Positions 32,324-42,900 of a DNA stretch of 50,785 nucleotides are shown here, piece by piece. Position 1 is the first letter of the stretch. Every line of letters starts with the position of its first letter. A program made the translations under genes and the position numbers. The stretch is taken from positions 1 to 50,785 of the forward strand of contig CASFRN010000072.1 of the NCBI GenBank assembly GCA_949296855.1. Direction: 5' to 3'. This DNA comes from an uncultured Bacteroides sp. Lineage in GTDB: Bacteria > Bacteroidota > Bacteroidia > Bacteroidales > Bacteroidaceae. The notes under the pieces are model-generated. The model did not search any database. It was not told where the DNA came from and worked only from the letters and a program-made list of their open reading frames with translations.

Positions 32324-33724
32324 CATCCATTTTCCACGTTCCAGCCGAATCAGGAAGATGATGCCCCGGAAACAGAGTTCGATGCACATGGCAAGCCATA
32401 CACCGTTCAACCCCATCGTAGGAGCCAGCCAGGCAGCCAACGTCAGACGTACCGCCCAAATGCTGAAGAAATTCATCAAGCAAGGGATTATCGTATTTCC
32501 CGCACCTACGAAAACACCGTATGCCACAATCGCTGCTGCAAACATCGGCTCGGCAAAGGCTTCGATGCGTAACGCCTGAACGCCCAATTCCAATACCTCG
32601 GCATCGGGGGTCATCGTGCCGATAATCAACGGAGCGGCTACATACATAATGACACCCATAATGCCCATCACCGCCATGCCCATGCCTACCGTAATGCGGG
32701 CAAAACGCCGGGTCAAATCCTTCCTGCCTGCCCCCATGCTCTGACCGACCAACGTCGTAGCGGCATCGGCGATACCGTATCCGGGCATATAGCAGAGGCT
32801 TTCGGCTGTAATGGCAAACGAATTGGCAGCAATAGCGAATACCCCCAACGGAGCCACGATGACCGTCGTCAGAATCTGTGCTCCGCAAATCACGGCATGT
32901 TCTATCCCCATCGGGCCGCCAATATGAACCGCCTTCCGCAAGACAACCGAAGTGGGTCGGAAACGTCCTTTTTCATGCGTCAAGCCCAATTCCTTGGAAC
33001 GGGCAGCCAAATACCAAAGCATCAGTCCCGCCACCACTAATTCGGCCAATCCGGTACCTACGGCAGCTCCGGCAACACCCCATCCGGCACCGGGCATAAA
33101 CACGTCCAACCCAAGCAACGAAACCTGACGGGAAGGAAAGATAAGGAAATAATTGAAAACCACATCCAGCAGACACATCAAGACGTTCAGCAGACTGGGC
33201 ACACGCATATTCCCGCTACAGCGAAGCATGCCTCCAGCCAAGAAACACAGTTGCATCATCGGCAGGAAAGCCGCATAAATCAGGAAATAAACCGAAGCTT
33301 CGTGATTGATGACCTCTGCCCCACCCAACCAGCGAGGCAACGCGCCGCTGATGCCCATACCGATACCTGCAAGCATGAGGCTGAAAAACACGACCGCCAC
33401 CAAAGACTGGCGCAACACCGCCCGAGCCTCACGAAACTTTCCGCCGCCGATACAATGAGCCACCTGAACGGCAAAACCCGTAGAAGCCGCACTACACAGA
33501 CCGCTGAACAGCCACGTGGTAGTAGATACCAAACCGATGGACGCCGAAGCGTTGGCGCCCAAACTGCCCACCATAGCGGCATCAATGTATTGCATCACAA
33601 TGGAAGACAATTGTGCTACCATCGCCGGTATACTCAACTGAACGGTAAGCAAAAGCTGCTGACGGAAGGTCATCGCACGCCCTTCACGTATCAATACAAG
33701 CAAGTCGTTTTTTCCAAAATTCAT
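32315..33724 (-). CDS. MATE-family multidrug/cation efflux transporter
   Basis: A 469-residue protein with about twelve hydrophobic helices in two halves. MATE landmarks are SIPAMVAQLSSIVMQYIDAAMVG in helix 1, SASIGLVSTTTWLF in helix 2, and the matching second-half segment (AVICGAQILTTVIVAPLGVFAIAANSFA) followed by GQSMGAGRKD. The family exports drugs or metabolites using Na+ or H+. I chose the start at 33724 because a -7 box lies 21 nt upstream; the longer frame to 33832 crosses that promoter. It converges with the PagL-like gene and the two coding regions are only 8 nt apart. Confidence 0.9.
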   Translation of the reverse strand: MNFGKNDLLVLIREGRAMTFRQQLLLTVQLSIPAMVAQLSSIVMQYIDAAMVGSLGANASASIGLVSTTTWLFSGLCSAASTGFAVQVAHCIGGGKFREARAVLRQSLVAVVFFSLMLAGIGMGISGALPRWLGGAEVINHEASVYFLIYAAFLPMMQLCFLAGGMLRCSGNMRVPSLLNVLMCLLDVVFNYFLIFPSRQVSLLGLDVFMPGAGWGVAGAAVGTGLAELVVAGLMLWYLAARSKELGLTHEKGRFRPTSVVLRKAVHIGGPMGIEHAVICGAQILTTVIVAPLGVFAIAANSFAITAESLCYMPGYGIADAATTLVGQSMGAGRKDLTRRFARITVGMGMAVMGIMGVIMYVAAPLIIGTMTPDAEVLELGVQALRIEAFAEPMFAAAIVAYGVFVGAGNTIIPCLMNFFSIWAVRLTLAAWLAPTMGLNGVWLAMCIELCFRGIIFLIRLERGKWMKI

Positions 33725-33744
33725 AGGATACAGTTTATTCCGGT

Positions 33745-33752
33745 GCAAAGAT
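33745..33752 (-). promoter_or_regulatory. -7 box for the MATE gene (TATCTTTG)
   Basis: The minus strand reads TATCTTTG 21 nt before the chosen ATG; a TTTG at 33773-33770 lies upstream with a 17-nt spacer. The rest of 33774-33905 holds nothing I recognise. Confidence 0.6.
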
Positions 33753-33905
33753 ACTGCAAAATAGCATACCAAAGTTACCTGAATTACGGATATGTAGCCA
33801 ATCCTAATGAATTCATATAAGGATGTGTACAAAATTGACCGGTATTCGAAGGATTAGACTTCGCTTTACAATCCTCTTGAAACGCAGATTTCCGCAGAAG
33901 AGGCT

Positions 33906-34012
33906 GTCTCAAAATAGAAATAGGATGACATTACTTTTTGATACTCAATTCTCATTTTGATACGTCATCATCCGCGTGAATCTGCATCTCTTATTAACTT
34001 GCATTTTGAGAC
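33906..34012. repeat. Short inverted-repeat element, GTCTCAAAAT ends
   Basis: GTCTCAAAAT at 33906-33915 is perfectly inverted as ATTTTGAGAC at 34003-34012. Inner GGATGAC and GTCATCATCC arms continue the symmetry. It lies between gcvT and the MATE gene. The flanking GAGGCTGTCTCAAAA resembles ends of insertion-derived repeats in Bacteroides (from memory). It has no coding capacity. Confidence 0.5.
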
Positions 34013-34026
34013 TTGAAACCTACGCA

Positions 34027-35112
34027 CTACTTACGGAAAGGCGGCTTTACCACCTGCGCTTTCAGTTTCCGTCCCCGATTGTCCAAATAAATTTCGGTAC
34101 CTGGTTTCGAAAAGGCGGTCTGCACATAGCCTAACCCGATTCCTATCTTACGGGTGGGCGACATGGTGCCCGATGTGACATGACCGATTTCATTACCTTG
34201 GGCATCGGTCAGCTTATAGCCTTGGCGCGGAATGCCTCGGTCTATCATTTCGAAACCTACCAATTTGCGGCTGACCCCTTCGGTTTTCTGCTTTTCCAAG
34301 GCAGCACGATTGGTGAAATTCTTTCCATCCACAAATTTTGTAATCCAGCCCAATCCGGCTTCGATGGGCGAAGTGGTGTCATCAATGTCATTGCCATACA
34401 GGCAGAAGCCCATCTCCAACCGCAAAGTGTCGCGCGCACCCAACCCTACAGGTTTGATGCCGAACTCGGCACCTGCCTCGAAGACCGCATTCCAAATACG
34501 GTCGGCGTCTTCAGGATAAAAATAAAGTTCAAAACCTCCTGCACCCGTATAGCCGGTATTGGAAATGATGACTTGCGGCACTCCGGCCAAATCGCCCATA
34601 CGAAAATGATAATAAGGTATCTCCGACAAGTCCAGCGAAGTCAGTTTTTGAAGCGTAAGCAACGCCTTCGGCCCTTGCACGGCAAGCTGCCCCATACGGT
34701 CGGAAGCGTTTTCCAGTTCAGCGCCCACCGTATTGTGAGAGACACACCAATTCCAATCCTTCTCAATATTGGCAGCATTAACCACCAACAAATATTTTCC
34801 CTGACCGTAATCGTATACCAGCAAATCGTCTACAATGCCTCCTGTCTCGTTCGGAAAACAAGTGTACTGCACCTTGCCCGGCGTAAGGACGGCCGCATTG
34901 TTCGACGTGACCCGCTGGATAAAATCAAGTGCATGAGAGCCTTTCACCCAAAATTCGCCCATGTGTGAAACGTCGAATACACCTACGCCGTGGCATACGG
35001 TCAGGTGTTCGTCGATAATACCGGAATACTCAATAGGCATGTTGTATCCTGCAAATTCATGCATCTTGGCACCGAGAGCGATGTGCTTCCCGGTAAATGG
35101 AGTTGTTTTCAT
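34027..35112 (-). CDS. gcvT: Aminomethyltransferase (glycine cleavage T protein)
   Basis: A 361-residue tetrahydrofolate-dependent T protein that releases ammonia and forms methylene-THF from aminomethylated H protein. It begins with the typical [16 protein letters not shown]. The catalytic Asp lies in [10 protein letters not shown] (D96, matching D101 of E. coli), followed by [24 protein letters not shown] and the C-terminal [18 protein letters not shown]. gcvH and gcvP are not in the window, so the genes are dispersed here. It is preceded on the minus strand by pepT across a MITE-bearing gap of 272 bp. Confidence 0.95.
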   Translation of the reverse strand: MKTTPFTGKHIALGAKMHEFAGYNMPIEYSGIIDEHLTVCHGVGVFDVSHMGEFWVKGSHALDFIQRVTSNNAAVLTPGKVQYTCFPNETGGIVDDLLVYDYGQGKYLLVVNAANIEKDWNWCVSHNTVGAELENASDRMGQLAVQGPKALLTLQKLTSLDLSEIPYYHFRMGDLAGVPQVIISNTGYTGAGGFELYFYPEDADRIWNAVFEAGAEFGIKPVGLGARDTLRLEMGFCLYGNDIDDTTSPIEAGLGWITKFVDGKNFTNRAALEKQKTEGVSRKLVGFEMIDRGIPRQGYKLTDAQGNEIGHVTSGTMSPTRKIGIGLGYVQTAFSKPGTEIYLDNRGRKLKAQVVKPPFRK

Positions 35113-35193
35113 CAGTTCTGTGTTTTAAGGTTACGTAAATCGATTAACAATTAATAGTTAACAACGACAAACGGGGAAATCCACCGCTGTCAA

Positions 35194-35349
35194 CCACGGC
35201 TCTTTCATTTACTTGTAGGGGCGGGGTCTGCCCGCCCGAAAACATCAACTGCTCTATTTGTGGTCGCATTCGGGCAGGCAAACCCTGCCCCTACAGTTAT
35301 TTGGCAAATGCGGACAATCCATTTAGCGTTTTAAATGAAAGAGCCGTGG
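35194..35349. repeat. MITE-like element, 17-bp perfect TIRs and 8-bp target duplication
   Basis: CCACGGCTCTTTCATTT (35194-35210) is perfectly inverted at 35333-35349. CTGTCAAC occurs directly on both sides (35187-35194 and 35350-35357), consistent with a 7-8-bp target duplication. Inside, TAGGGGCGGGG and GGGCAGGC-CCTGCCCCTA arms form a second GC-rich fold-back. Outside, TTAACAATTAATAGTTAA-like arms flank the whole. No ORF. It separates pepT from gcvT. Confidence 0.65.
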
Positions 35350-35384
35350 CTGTCAACTATTAACTGTTAATTATTAACTCATAA

Positions 35385-36611
35385 TCAGTATCGTTTGGCT
35401 GTAAGTTCGGCTATCTTGACCACCACCTTCATGGCTTTCTCGACAGACTGTACAGGCACAAACTCGTATCTGCCGTGGAAGTTCAGCCCGCCGGCAAAGA
35501 TGTTGGGACACGGCAATCCTTTAAACGAAAGCTGCGCACCGTCCGTCCCGCCGCGAATCGCCTTCACTTTCGGATCTACGCCAGCTTCCTGCATAGCGGC
35601 AAAAGCGATGTCAATGATATGCATCAGCGGTTCCACCTGCTGGCGCATGTTATGATATTGGTCTTTCACTTCGACCGTCACCGTATCCTCTCCGTATATC
35701 TCGTTCAGCTTCTCGGCACACATCACCAATAACGCCTTGCGTGCTTCAAACTTTCCACGATCGTGGTCACGGATGATATAAGATAGCGTGGTATGCTCCA
35801 CGCTGCCTTCCATGCCAATCAGGTGGAAGAACCCTTCGTAGCCTTCGGTCGTGGCGGGAGTCTCGTCTGCGGGAAGCATGCTGACGAAAGCGTTTGCCAC
35901 CAACATCGAATTGAGCATCTTGTTCTTCGCATAACCGGGGTGCACGTTCAGTCCTTTCACATGGATTTTTGCGGCGGCGGCATTGAAGTTCTCGAACTCT
36001 AATTCGCCCACTTCACCTCCGTCCATCGTATAGGCCCACTTACACCCGAACTTCTCCACATCAAACTTGTGCGCGCCCAATCCGATTTCCTCGTCGGGAT
36101 TGAAGCCGACGCGGATTTTTCCGTGCTTGATTTCGGGATGTTCCTTCAGGTAAGCCATCGCCCCTATTATCTCGGCAATGCCTGCCTTATCGTCGGCACC
36201 GAGCAACGTATGCCCATCGGTCACAATCAAATCCTCGCCGACATGGTCGAGCAGTTCTGGAAATTGCTTGGGAGAAAGCACAATGCCCTCTTCCTCGCAT
36301 AACGGGATGTCCTGCCCCTGATAACCGGAAACAATGCGCGGACGCACATCAGCCCCCGACATATCCGGGCTGGTATCCATATGGGCGATAAACCCTATGG
36401 TAGGGATTTCACGGTCTACATTGGCAGGAAGCGTGGCGAAGAGATAGCCATTCTCGTCGAGCGAAATGTCCTCCAAGCCTAAATCTTCCAATTCCGACTG
36501 CAAATAGCGGGCAAACACCATCTGCTTGGGCGTGCTTGGCGTTACACCTGTATTCTCGTCAGACTGGGTATCAAAAGAAACATACTTCAAAAAGCGTTCT
36601 ATTACTGTCAT
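35385..36611 (-). CDS. pepT: Peptidase T (tripeptide aminopeptidase)
   Basis: A 408-residue M20-family dizinc aminopeptidase that removes the N-terminal residue of tripeptides in the cytoplasm. Metal and catalytic residues are in place: H77 and D79 (IAHMDTSPD), the bridging Asp and neighbours in GADDKAG (about 138-144), and E174/E175 in NPDEEIGLG. The C-terminal half has the dimerisation lid ([16 protein letters not shown]) and [19 protein letters not shown]. No signal peptide; full length. Confidence 0.96.
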   Translation of the reverse strand: MTVIERFLKYVSFDTQSDENTGVTPSTPKQMVFARYLQSELEDLGLEDISLDENGYLFATLPANVDREIPTIGFIAHMDTSPDMSGADVRPRIVSGYQGQDIPLCEEEGIVLSPKQFPELLDHVGEDLIVTDGHTLLGADDKAGIAEIIGAMAYLKEHPEIKHGKIRVGFNPDEEIGLGAHKFDVEKFGCKWAYTMDGGEVGELEFENFNAAAAKIHVKGLNVHPGYAKNKMLNSMLVANAFVSMLPADETPATTEGYEGFFHLIGMEGSVEHTTLSYIIRDHDRGKFEARKALLVMCAEKLNEIYGEDTVTVEVKDQYHNMRQQVEPLMHIIDIAFAAMQEAGVDPKVKAIRGGTDGAQLSFKGLPCPNIFAGGLNFHGRYEFVPVQSVEKAMKVVVKIAELTAKRY

Positions 36612-36733
36612 AATCTTTTAAGTTAAAATTTTAGTGATGTAAAAATAAGAAATAGCTTGCACACGACCAAACCTACGGCGTTAAAAAGCTATACCGGACT
36701 ACAAACTTAATTAAGTTCTTGCATTTTTAAGCC

Positions 36734-36761
36734 TTGAAGTGCATAAGTTTTTATACATTTG
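36734..36761 (+). promoter_or_regulatory. Promoter for the BamA-like gene
   Basis: TTG at 36734-36736, a 17-nt spacer, then TACATTTG at 36754-36761, 14 nt before the ATG. The -7 box matches the consensus. Confidence 0.6.
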
Positions 36762-36775
36762 CACTCTGATAACGA

Positions 36776-37993
36776 ATGAATATGAAAAAACTGATTGTAC
36801 TCTGCATCCTATGCCTGACGGTGGCGGCCGGGCTTGCCCAAGAAGCCGATACCTTGCGGCTGCCCGACGACACGCTTTCATCGGCACCTCTGAGTAAAAA
36901 AGAACTGCGCCGCCAAAAAGTAGCCAAGCGGAACTTCCACTATAATATATTAGGAGGTCCCAGCTTCAGCCCCGACTTCGGTTTCTTAGTAGGCGGAAGC
37001 GCATTGATGACTTTTCGTATGAACCCCAAAGACACCACCATGCGCCGCTCGGTGCTTCCTTTCGCCATGGCGTTCATCTTCAAAGGCGGACTGAACATCA
37101 TGGTCAAGCCTCAGTTGTTCTTCAAGAACGACAAGTTCCGTATCTTCGGACAATTCTCTTATAAGAACACACAAGAGAATTTCTATGGCGTAGGCTATTC
37201 CACCAACAAAAATTACGTGCGAAGCGATACGACCAGCCAATACCGGTACAGCGGCGTCCAGATTAATCCGTGGTTCTTGTTCCGCATCAAAGAGACGGAC
37301 TGGTTCGTCGGCCCGCAAATCGACCTGAATTACGACAAAATAACCAGCCCCGCCAAGCACTTGGCTGAACAAGAAGACTACAAGAAAGCGGGAGGAACGG
37401 AAAAAGGATATAAGAATTTCAGTTCGGGACTCGGTTTTCTGGTGACATACGACACGCGCGACATCCCCGCTAACCCCTACAAAGGACTCTATTTCGACAT
37501 CCGCGGCCTACTGTACCAGAAATGGCTGGGAAGCGACGATAATTTCTACCGCTTCGAGTTAGACTACCGCCAATACAAGTCGGTGGGCGAACGAAAAGTC
37601 ATCGCTTGGACGGTACAGACCAAAAACGTGTTCGGCGACAAGATTCCTTTGAACAAATATGCACTAAGCGGCACACCGTTCGACCTGCGCGGCTACTATA
37701 TGGGACAATATCGCGACAAAAGCTCGCACGTGGCATTGGCAGAATACCGGCAGATGTTCAATACAGACCGAAGCAGTTGGCTGAAACGGGTCATCCACCA
37801 CTTGGGCTTCGTGGCATGGGGAGGCGTAGGATTCATGGGACCGAATCCGGGAAAGATAGAAGGTGTGCTTCCCAATGCGGGCTTAGGCTTGCGCATTGAG
37901 GTGCAGCCCCGCATGAATGTCCGCTTGGATTTCGGACGGAATTTCATCAACAAGCAGAACCTGTTCTATTTCAACATGACGGAAGCGTTTTAA
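36776..37993 (+). CDS. BamA/TamA-like (D15 surface antigen) outer-membrane barrel protein
   Basis: A 405-residue protein with a signal peptide (about 1-21, AAGLAQ) and a barrel related to the bacterial surface antigen (D15) domain. The barrel shows VTYDTRDIPANPYKGLYFDI, the lid-lock-like LRGYYMGQYRDKS (VRGF equivalent) followed by ALAEYR, and a final strand ending in Phe. It lacks POTRA repeats, so it is barrel-only and shorter than BamA (about 800) or TamA. Function is unproven: it may be a porin or a patatin-associated-type barrel. Start 36776 or 36782. Confidence 0.8.
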   Translation: MNMKKLIVLCILCLTVAAGLAQEADTLRLPDDTLSSAPLSKKELRRQKVAKRNFHYNILGGPSFSPDFGFLVGGSALMTFRMNPKDTTMRRSVLPFAMAFIFKGGLNIMVKPQLFFKNDKFRIFGQFSYKNTQENFYGVGYSTNKNYVRSDTTSQYRYSGVQINPWFLFRIKETDWFVGPQIDLNYDKITSPAKHLAEQEDYKKAGGTEKGYKNFSSGLGFLVTYDTRDIPANPYKGLYFDIRGLLYQKWLGSDDNFYRFELDYRQYKSVGERKVIAWTVQTKNVFGDKIPLNKYALSGTPFDLRGYYMGQYRDKSSHVALAEYRQMFNTDRSSWLKRVIHHLGFVAWGGVGFMGPNPGKIEGVLPNAGLGLRIEVQPRMNVRLDFGRNFINKQNLFYFNMTEAF

Positions 37994-37999
37994 TAGTTC

Positions 38000-38071
38000 A
38001 TAGTCAACAGTTAACAATGAATAGCTAATAAGTATCAAACTATTAGCTATTCATTGTTAACTGTTGACTAT
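38000..38071. repeat. Perfect 31-bp inverted repeat between convergent genes
   Basis: The arm at 38000-38030 (starting ATAGTCAACAGTTAAC) is the exact reverse complement of 38041-38071, with a 10-nt loop. Its right end touches the purF-like stop codon and its left end lies 7 nt after the barrel gene. It can fold in transcripts from both sides and may serve as a bidirectional terminator, though it has no T run. Confidence 0.8.
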
Positions 38072-39477
38072 CAAAAGTGGCTCGACCCGTCGAAGCAATG
38101 TGTGCAGACTTTGCACTTGGGCAAACCTATCGCCTTGACTAACGTCTCTACAGTATTGAATTTAAGCGAAGTAAGCCCAAAAAGCGCACGGATGCGCTCT
38201 ACCAGTTCCTTGTATTCCGGCGAATCGGTCGTGGCATACTTGTCGAGCTTTGCGTTTCCGTCTCCTTCTATCTCCTTTATGATACGGCGGGTTATCAGTT
38301 CCATGTCACTTTTCGAAGAGGTGAAGCCGATGAACGGGCAACCGTAAATCAGCGGCGGGCAAGCGATGCGCATATGGATTTCCTTTGCGCCGTAATCGAA
38401 CAAAATCTTCACATTGTCGCGCAACTGCGTGCCGCGCACGATGGAATCATCGCAAAACAATACACGCTTTCCCTCCAACATCGCACGGTTGGGTATCAGC
38501 TTCATCTTCGCCACCAACGAACGCATCTCCTGGTTGCTGGGCGTAAAGCTGCGCGGCCATGTCGGCGTATATTTGGCTATGCCCCGATGATAAGGCACCC
38601 CTTTCCCTTCGGCGTATCCCAACGCCATGCCTACGCCCGAATCGGGGATACCACACGCACAATCCACTTCCGACTCATCGGTCCGCCCCATCTCGTAACC
38701 GCTCTTAAAACGGACTTCCTCCACGTTTCTTCCTTCGTAGCACGAAACGGGAAAACCGTAATACACCCATAAGAACGAACAAATCTGCATCTCCTCATTA
38801 GGCTTCCGAAGCTGTTCCACCCCGTTGGCACGCACCCGGACAATCTCGCCCGGACCGATGTAGCTGTCTATCTCATAATCCAAATTGGGCAAGCTGCACG
38901 ACTCGCTGGTCACTGCATACGCCCCTTCTTTCTTGCCTACGATGATGGGAGTACGCCCTAACCTGTCGCGCGCGGCAATGATGCCGTCTTCAGTGAGCAG
39001 CAACATCGAGCACGAGCCTTTCACCTTATTATATACGTTCTCAATGCCGTCCACGAAATTCTTTCCCTGCACAATCAGCAGCGCTACCAATTCCGTGGGA
39101 TTGGTCTTTCCCATACTCATCTCGGCAAAATGCATGTTCGCGTCAAGCAGTTCCTTTTCCAGTTCGGGGATATTGTTGATTTTAGCGACCGTAACAATCG
39201 CAAAACGCCCCAAGTGCGAATTAATCATGATAGGTTGCGGATCCGTATCGCTGATTACGCCGATACCCGACTTGCCCTTGAACTTTGATAACTCTGATTC
39301 GAATTTTGTGCGGAAATACGAATTGTCTATGCTATGAATCGAGCGCGCGAAACCTGCCGACTCGTCATACGTAGCCATTCCCGCGCGTTTGGTTCCCAAG
39401 TGCGAATTATAATCCGTACCATAGAACAAATCGGTCACACATTCAGCCTTCGAGACTGTTCCGAAAAAACCACCCAT
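38071..39477 (-). CDS. purF: Amidophosphoribosyltransferase paralog lacking the glutaminase cysteine
   Basis: A 468-residue PurF-family protein. The N-terminal Ntn glutaminase half is recognisable (SHLGTKRAGMATYD in place of LQHRGQEGAG; SHLGRFAIVTVAKINN), but the usual catalytic Cys (CGIFG or CGVFG) is Gly: the protein begins MGGFFGTVSK. The phosphoribosyltransferase half is intact, with the PRPP site VLFCDDSIVRGTQ near 350. Four Cys in the positions of the 4Fe-4S ligands of B. subtilis PurF are visible (CSFLW, CPPLIYGCP, CKVCTHC). It could make phosphoribosylamine from free ammonia, or have another role. It has its own promoter; the start at 39477 agrees with family N-termini. Confidence 0.85.
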   Translation of the reverse strand: MGGFFGTVSKAECVTDLFYGTDYNSHLGTKRAGMATYDESAGFARSIHSIDNSYFRTKFESELSKFKGKSGIGVISDTDPQPIMINSHLGRFAIVTVAKINNIPELEKELLDANMHFAEMSMGKTNPTELVALLIVQGKNFVDGIENVYNKVKGSCSMLLLTEDGIIAARDRLGRTPIIVGKKEGAYAVTSESCSLPNLDYEIDSYIGPGEIVRVRANGVEQLRKPNEEMQICSFLWVYYGFPVSCYEGRNVEEVRFKSGYEMGRTDESEVDCACGIPDSGVGMALGYAEGKGVPYHRGIAKYTPTWPRSFTPSNQEMRSLVAKMKLIPNRAMLEGKRVLFCDDSIVRGTQLRDNVKILFDYGAKEIHMRIACPPLIYGCPFIGFTSSKSDMELITRRIIKEIEGDGNAKLDKYATTDSPEYKELVERIRALFGLTSLKFNTVETLVKAIGLPKCKVCTHCFDGSSHF

Positions 39478-39528
39478 TTTCTTCTATATTAAGTTAAAGT
39501 TGTAATATATGAATTCTCAAATTCTGTG

Positions 39529-39536
39529 CAAAATTA
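39529..39536 (-). promoter_or_regulatory. -7 box for the purF-like gene (TAATTTTG)
   Basis: The minus strand reads TAATTTTG, an exact TAnnTTTG match, 52 nt before the ATG. Confidence 0.5.
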
Positions 39537-39829
39537 CGGAAAAAACAGCAAGCGCAGAAGAATTTGCAGAGGAAAATCACAAAGTCATGCCTTCTCCCCA
39601 ATCGCTTTACCCACCGGCCGCTCCGGCACAATCTAATTTTGTGCACTTACTTCACCAAACCAAATCCCTTATAGCACAAAGCATTTAAAACCCAATAAAG
39701 GCCTCTGTGTCCAAAATAAAAAAACGTATCCGATGAAAGAGAATATTCACTGAAAGACAAAGCGTTAAAAAGAAGATAGAACTAAATCCGCCAATAAAAA
39801 CTAAAAAAATTCATTTTCCGGATAAGTGT

Positions 39830-39863
39830 TTTGCAAAATATGGTTGTTATTATTATAGTTTTA
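39830..39863 (+). promoter_or_regulatory. Promoter for the second susCD operon
   Basis: TTTG at 39830-39833, a 22-nt spacer, and TAGTTTTA at 39856-39863 (one mismatch to TAnnTTTG), 46 nt before the chosen ATG. Confidence 0.5.
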
Positions 39864-39908
39864 CCCAAAAGGAATAAGAAAACAAGAGAGAGAAATATAT
39901 TAATAAGT

Positions 39909-42900
39909 ATGTTTAACCTTAGAAAAGCAAGTATGAGAAGCAAAAACTCGTGCATGAGCTCGAAGAAACTCGTTCGGGCACTATTGGTTTCAACGCTGTT
40001 TACTGTACCTACACAGTTAGTGTCGGCACAATTAAACATTGCATTAACCAATACTCAATTAGGGACTATGATTCAGCAGATTCAGGCTCAGTCCCAGTAT
40101 CAATTCTTTTACGATGATGAATTGGCAGACACCCCTATCAGTTCGGTGAAAGCCAACGGCTCTACTGTAGAAGAAGTTTTGGACCAAGCATTGGCAGGGA
40201 AAGGCATCAGCTATGTAGTAGACGACAACGTCATTTATCTGTCGAAAGAGTCTACCTCCACTACCGCCGCTCCTTCATCGGCCAATGCCGCACAGCAAGA
40301 CCAGTTGCAAGAAATCACCGGACGTGTGATTGACGCTACCGGTGAAGCACTGATTGGTGTATCTGTAGTCGAAAAAGGAACTACAAACGGAAGCATTACT
40401 GACTGGGACGGTAACTTTACGGTAAAAGTCCCCGTAGGGTCTACGCTGCAGTTCTCTTACATCGGTTACAAAACGGTGGAAATGCCGGTAGAAGCCGGAA
40501 AGACAACCATCAACCTGACCATGGAAGAAGACTCTGAAATGTTGGATGAAGTGGTTGTAACCGCTTTGGGTATCAAGCGTGAAAAGAAGATGTTGGGTTA
40601 CGCTGTTCAGGAATTGAAAAGCGATGAACTGAACCGTACGGGCGACCCGTCGGTAACCAGTGCCCTCCAAGGCAAGGTAGCCGGTCTGTCGATGAACACC
40701 TCTTCTACCGGTCTGGGCGGTTCTACAAAAATCACCATCCGTGGTAACTCTTCATTAAGCGACAACAACCAGCCGTTGTGGATTGTAGACGGTGTGCCGT
40801 TCAGTGATAACGGCGACTCTGGAGCCTCATTCTACGATGGGTATGACCGCGGTAGTGCCTCTTTGGATATCAATCCGGACGATATCGAAAGCATCTCCGT
40901 ATTGAAAGGTCCGAACGCCGCAGCCCTTTACGGTAGCCGTGCCGGTAACGGTGTCATCTTGGTTACCACGAAGAAAGGTTCGAAGAAAGACGGTTTCGGT
41001 GTACGCTATAGTGGTAACTTCACATGGACAAAAGTAGCTGAAACCTTGGATATGCAAAGACGTTACGGACAAGGCCAGATAGGCGCCAACGGTGGTGCTG
41101 AATATTCTACGGATGTGTCTGGCAGCTGGGGACCCGTATTAGACGGTTCGATGAAAGAAGCATGGAACGGCGAAACTTACGCTTATTCTAATTATGGCAA
41201 CAAGCTGAAAGATTATTTCGAAACCGGCTTCTCACAGACACACAACGTTTCTATCCAGAACGGTACGGAAACCTCTCACTACCGGGCATCGTTCGGTGCT
41301 TCAGACAACGACGGCATGTTCCCCGATGAAAAACTGCAACGTATCAATGTGGATTTGAATGCAGGTACGCAACTCAATGAATACTTCTCGATGGACGGTA
41401 AGATTTCGTTGTCGCGCACCAAAGCGGAAAATCGTCCGATGTATGGTACATACGGCGCCATTAACCAATTGATGGGCATTCCGAACAACGTGCGGCTGGA
41501 TGACTTGCGCCAATATTCCAATGAGAACCATGTACATGTTAACTGGTACGGTCCGTCGGCTGGTATCCGTAACCCGTATTATGTATTGAACCAACGCCGT
41601 AACGAAGACGAACGTTGGCGTGCATTCGGTTACTACAACGCGAAAATCAACTTCACCGACTGGTTGCATTTCTCGGCAAAATACGCGTTCGACTACTATC
41701 GTACCCGTATCGAAGAAACCAATGCTGGTGATGGTTTTACCGAAAGTTCATTATCCATGATAGAAGATGACGCGATGGACCGTCGGGAAGAAAACTTCTT
41801 CGAATCAAACGCCGAATTTATGTTGATGAGTGATAAACAAATTACCGACAACTTCCGTTTGGGCGTGAACGTGGGTGCCAACTTCATGTACCAGAAATAC
41901 GAAACCTTGAACGCCGGTGTAGGTAATATGCTGGTTAAAGGCAACTGGATGTTCAATGCAGCCAACTTGCTCCGTACGGCAGGCGAAAGCGGTTACGAAC
42001 GTGCAACGAACTCTGTATTCGGTTCGGCACAGTTGGCATGGAAAGAATACTTGGCATTAGATTTGACCGCCCGTAACGACTGGTCGTCCACCCTGCCTAA
42101 GCAAAACAATTCGTTCTTCTATCCGTCTGCCAACTTGAGCTTTGTGATTTCCGATTTCGTACGCTCACTGAACAAGGAATTGCCGAGCTGGCTGACTTTC
42201 GCCAAGTTGCGTCTGTCTGCGGCTCAGGTAGGTAAGGATACAAGTCCTTATCAGTTGTATAATACATACAGCTATTCATTCGATAAGGGTATCCTGACCC
42301 CGACCCGTGACAATGTGAAGATGAACGACCAGTTGAAGCCGGAAATCGCCACTTCTTACGAAGCCGGTTTGGACATGAAGTTCTTCGACAATCGGTTGGG
42401 CTTTGACTTCACCTATTATTATATGAAGACAAAGAACCAGATTATGAAAGTGCCCGCAGCGGCTCCATGGTCAGGCGGTCAATGGGTAAACGCCGGTTTG
42501 ATTTCGAACCAAGGTGTGGAAGTCATGATTTACTCTACCATCGTAGACACCAAAGACTTTACGTTCGACTTAAACTTGAATATGGCTCACAACGTATCTA
42601 CAGTTGAAGAATTGGCTCCTGATCAAGGCGTGAAATATATGTTCTTCAACGGAGATAACAACTTCCCGGTAAAAGTAGGTGCAACCGAAGGCGGCAAATT
42701 AGGTGATATTTACGCCACCACACTTTACCAACGTGACGAAAACGGCAACATCATCGTAGGCGAAAACGGTCTGCCGATGACTATTACTGATGAAGCTGAA
42801 TATGTAGCCAAACCGATTGGCAACATCCAGCCGAAACTGACAATGTCTGTATCTCCTACCTTTACTTACAAGGGCATTACGCTCTCAGCCATGTTCGACA

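Larger units (their letters stand above)
39478..39908. other. 431-bp divergent gap between the purF-like gene and susC
   Basis: It holds the purF-like promoter (39529-39536, minus) and the susC promoter (39830-39863, plus). Between them, 39540-39829 is A-rich on the plus strand and shows no ORF, RNA or repeat that I can support. An in-frame ATG at 39831 lies inside the susC promoter and is not used. Confidence 0.5.

Noticed and set aside
34180-34968. A 262-residue plus-strand frame opposite gcvT
   Set aside because: It is a shadow of gcvT with no ribosome-binding site, promoter or recognisable domain.
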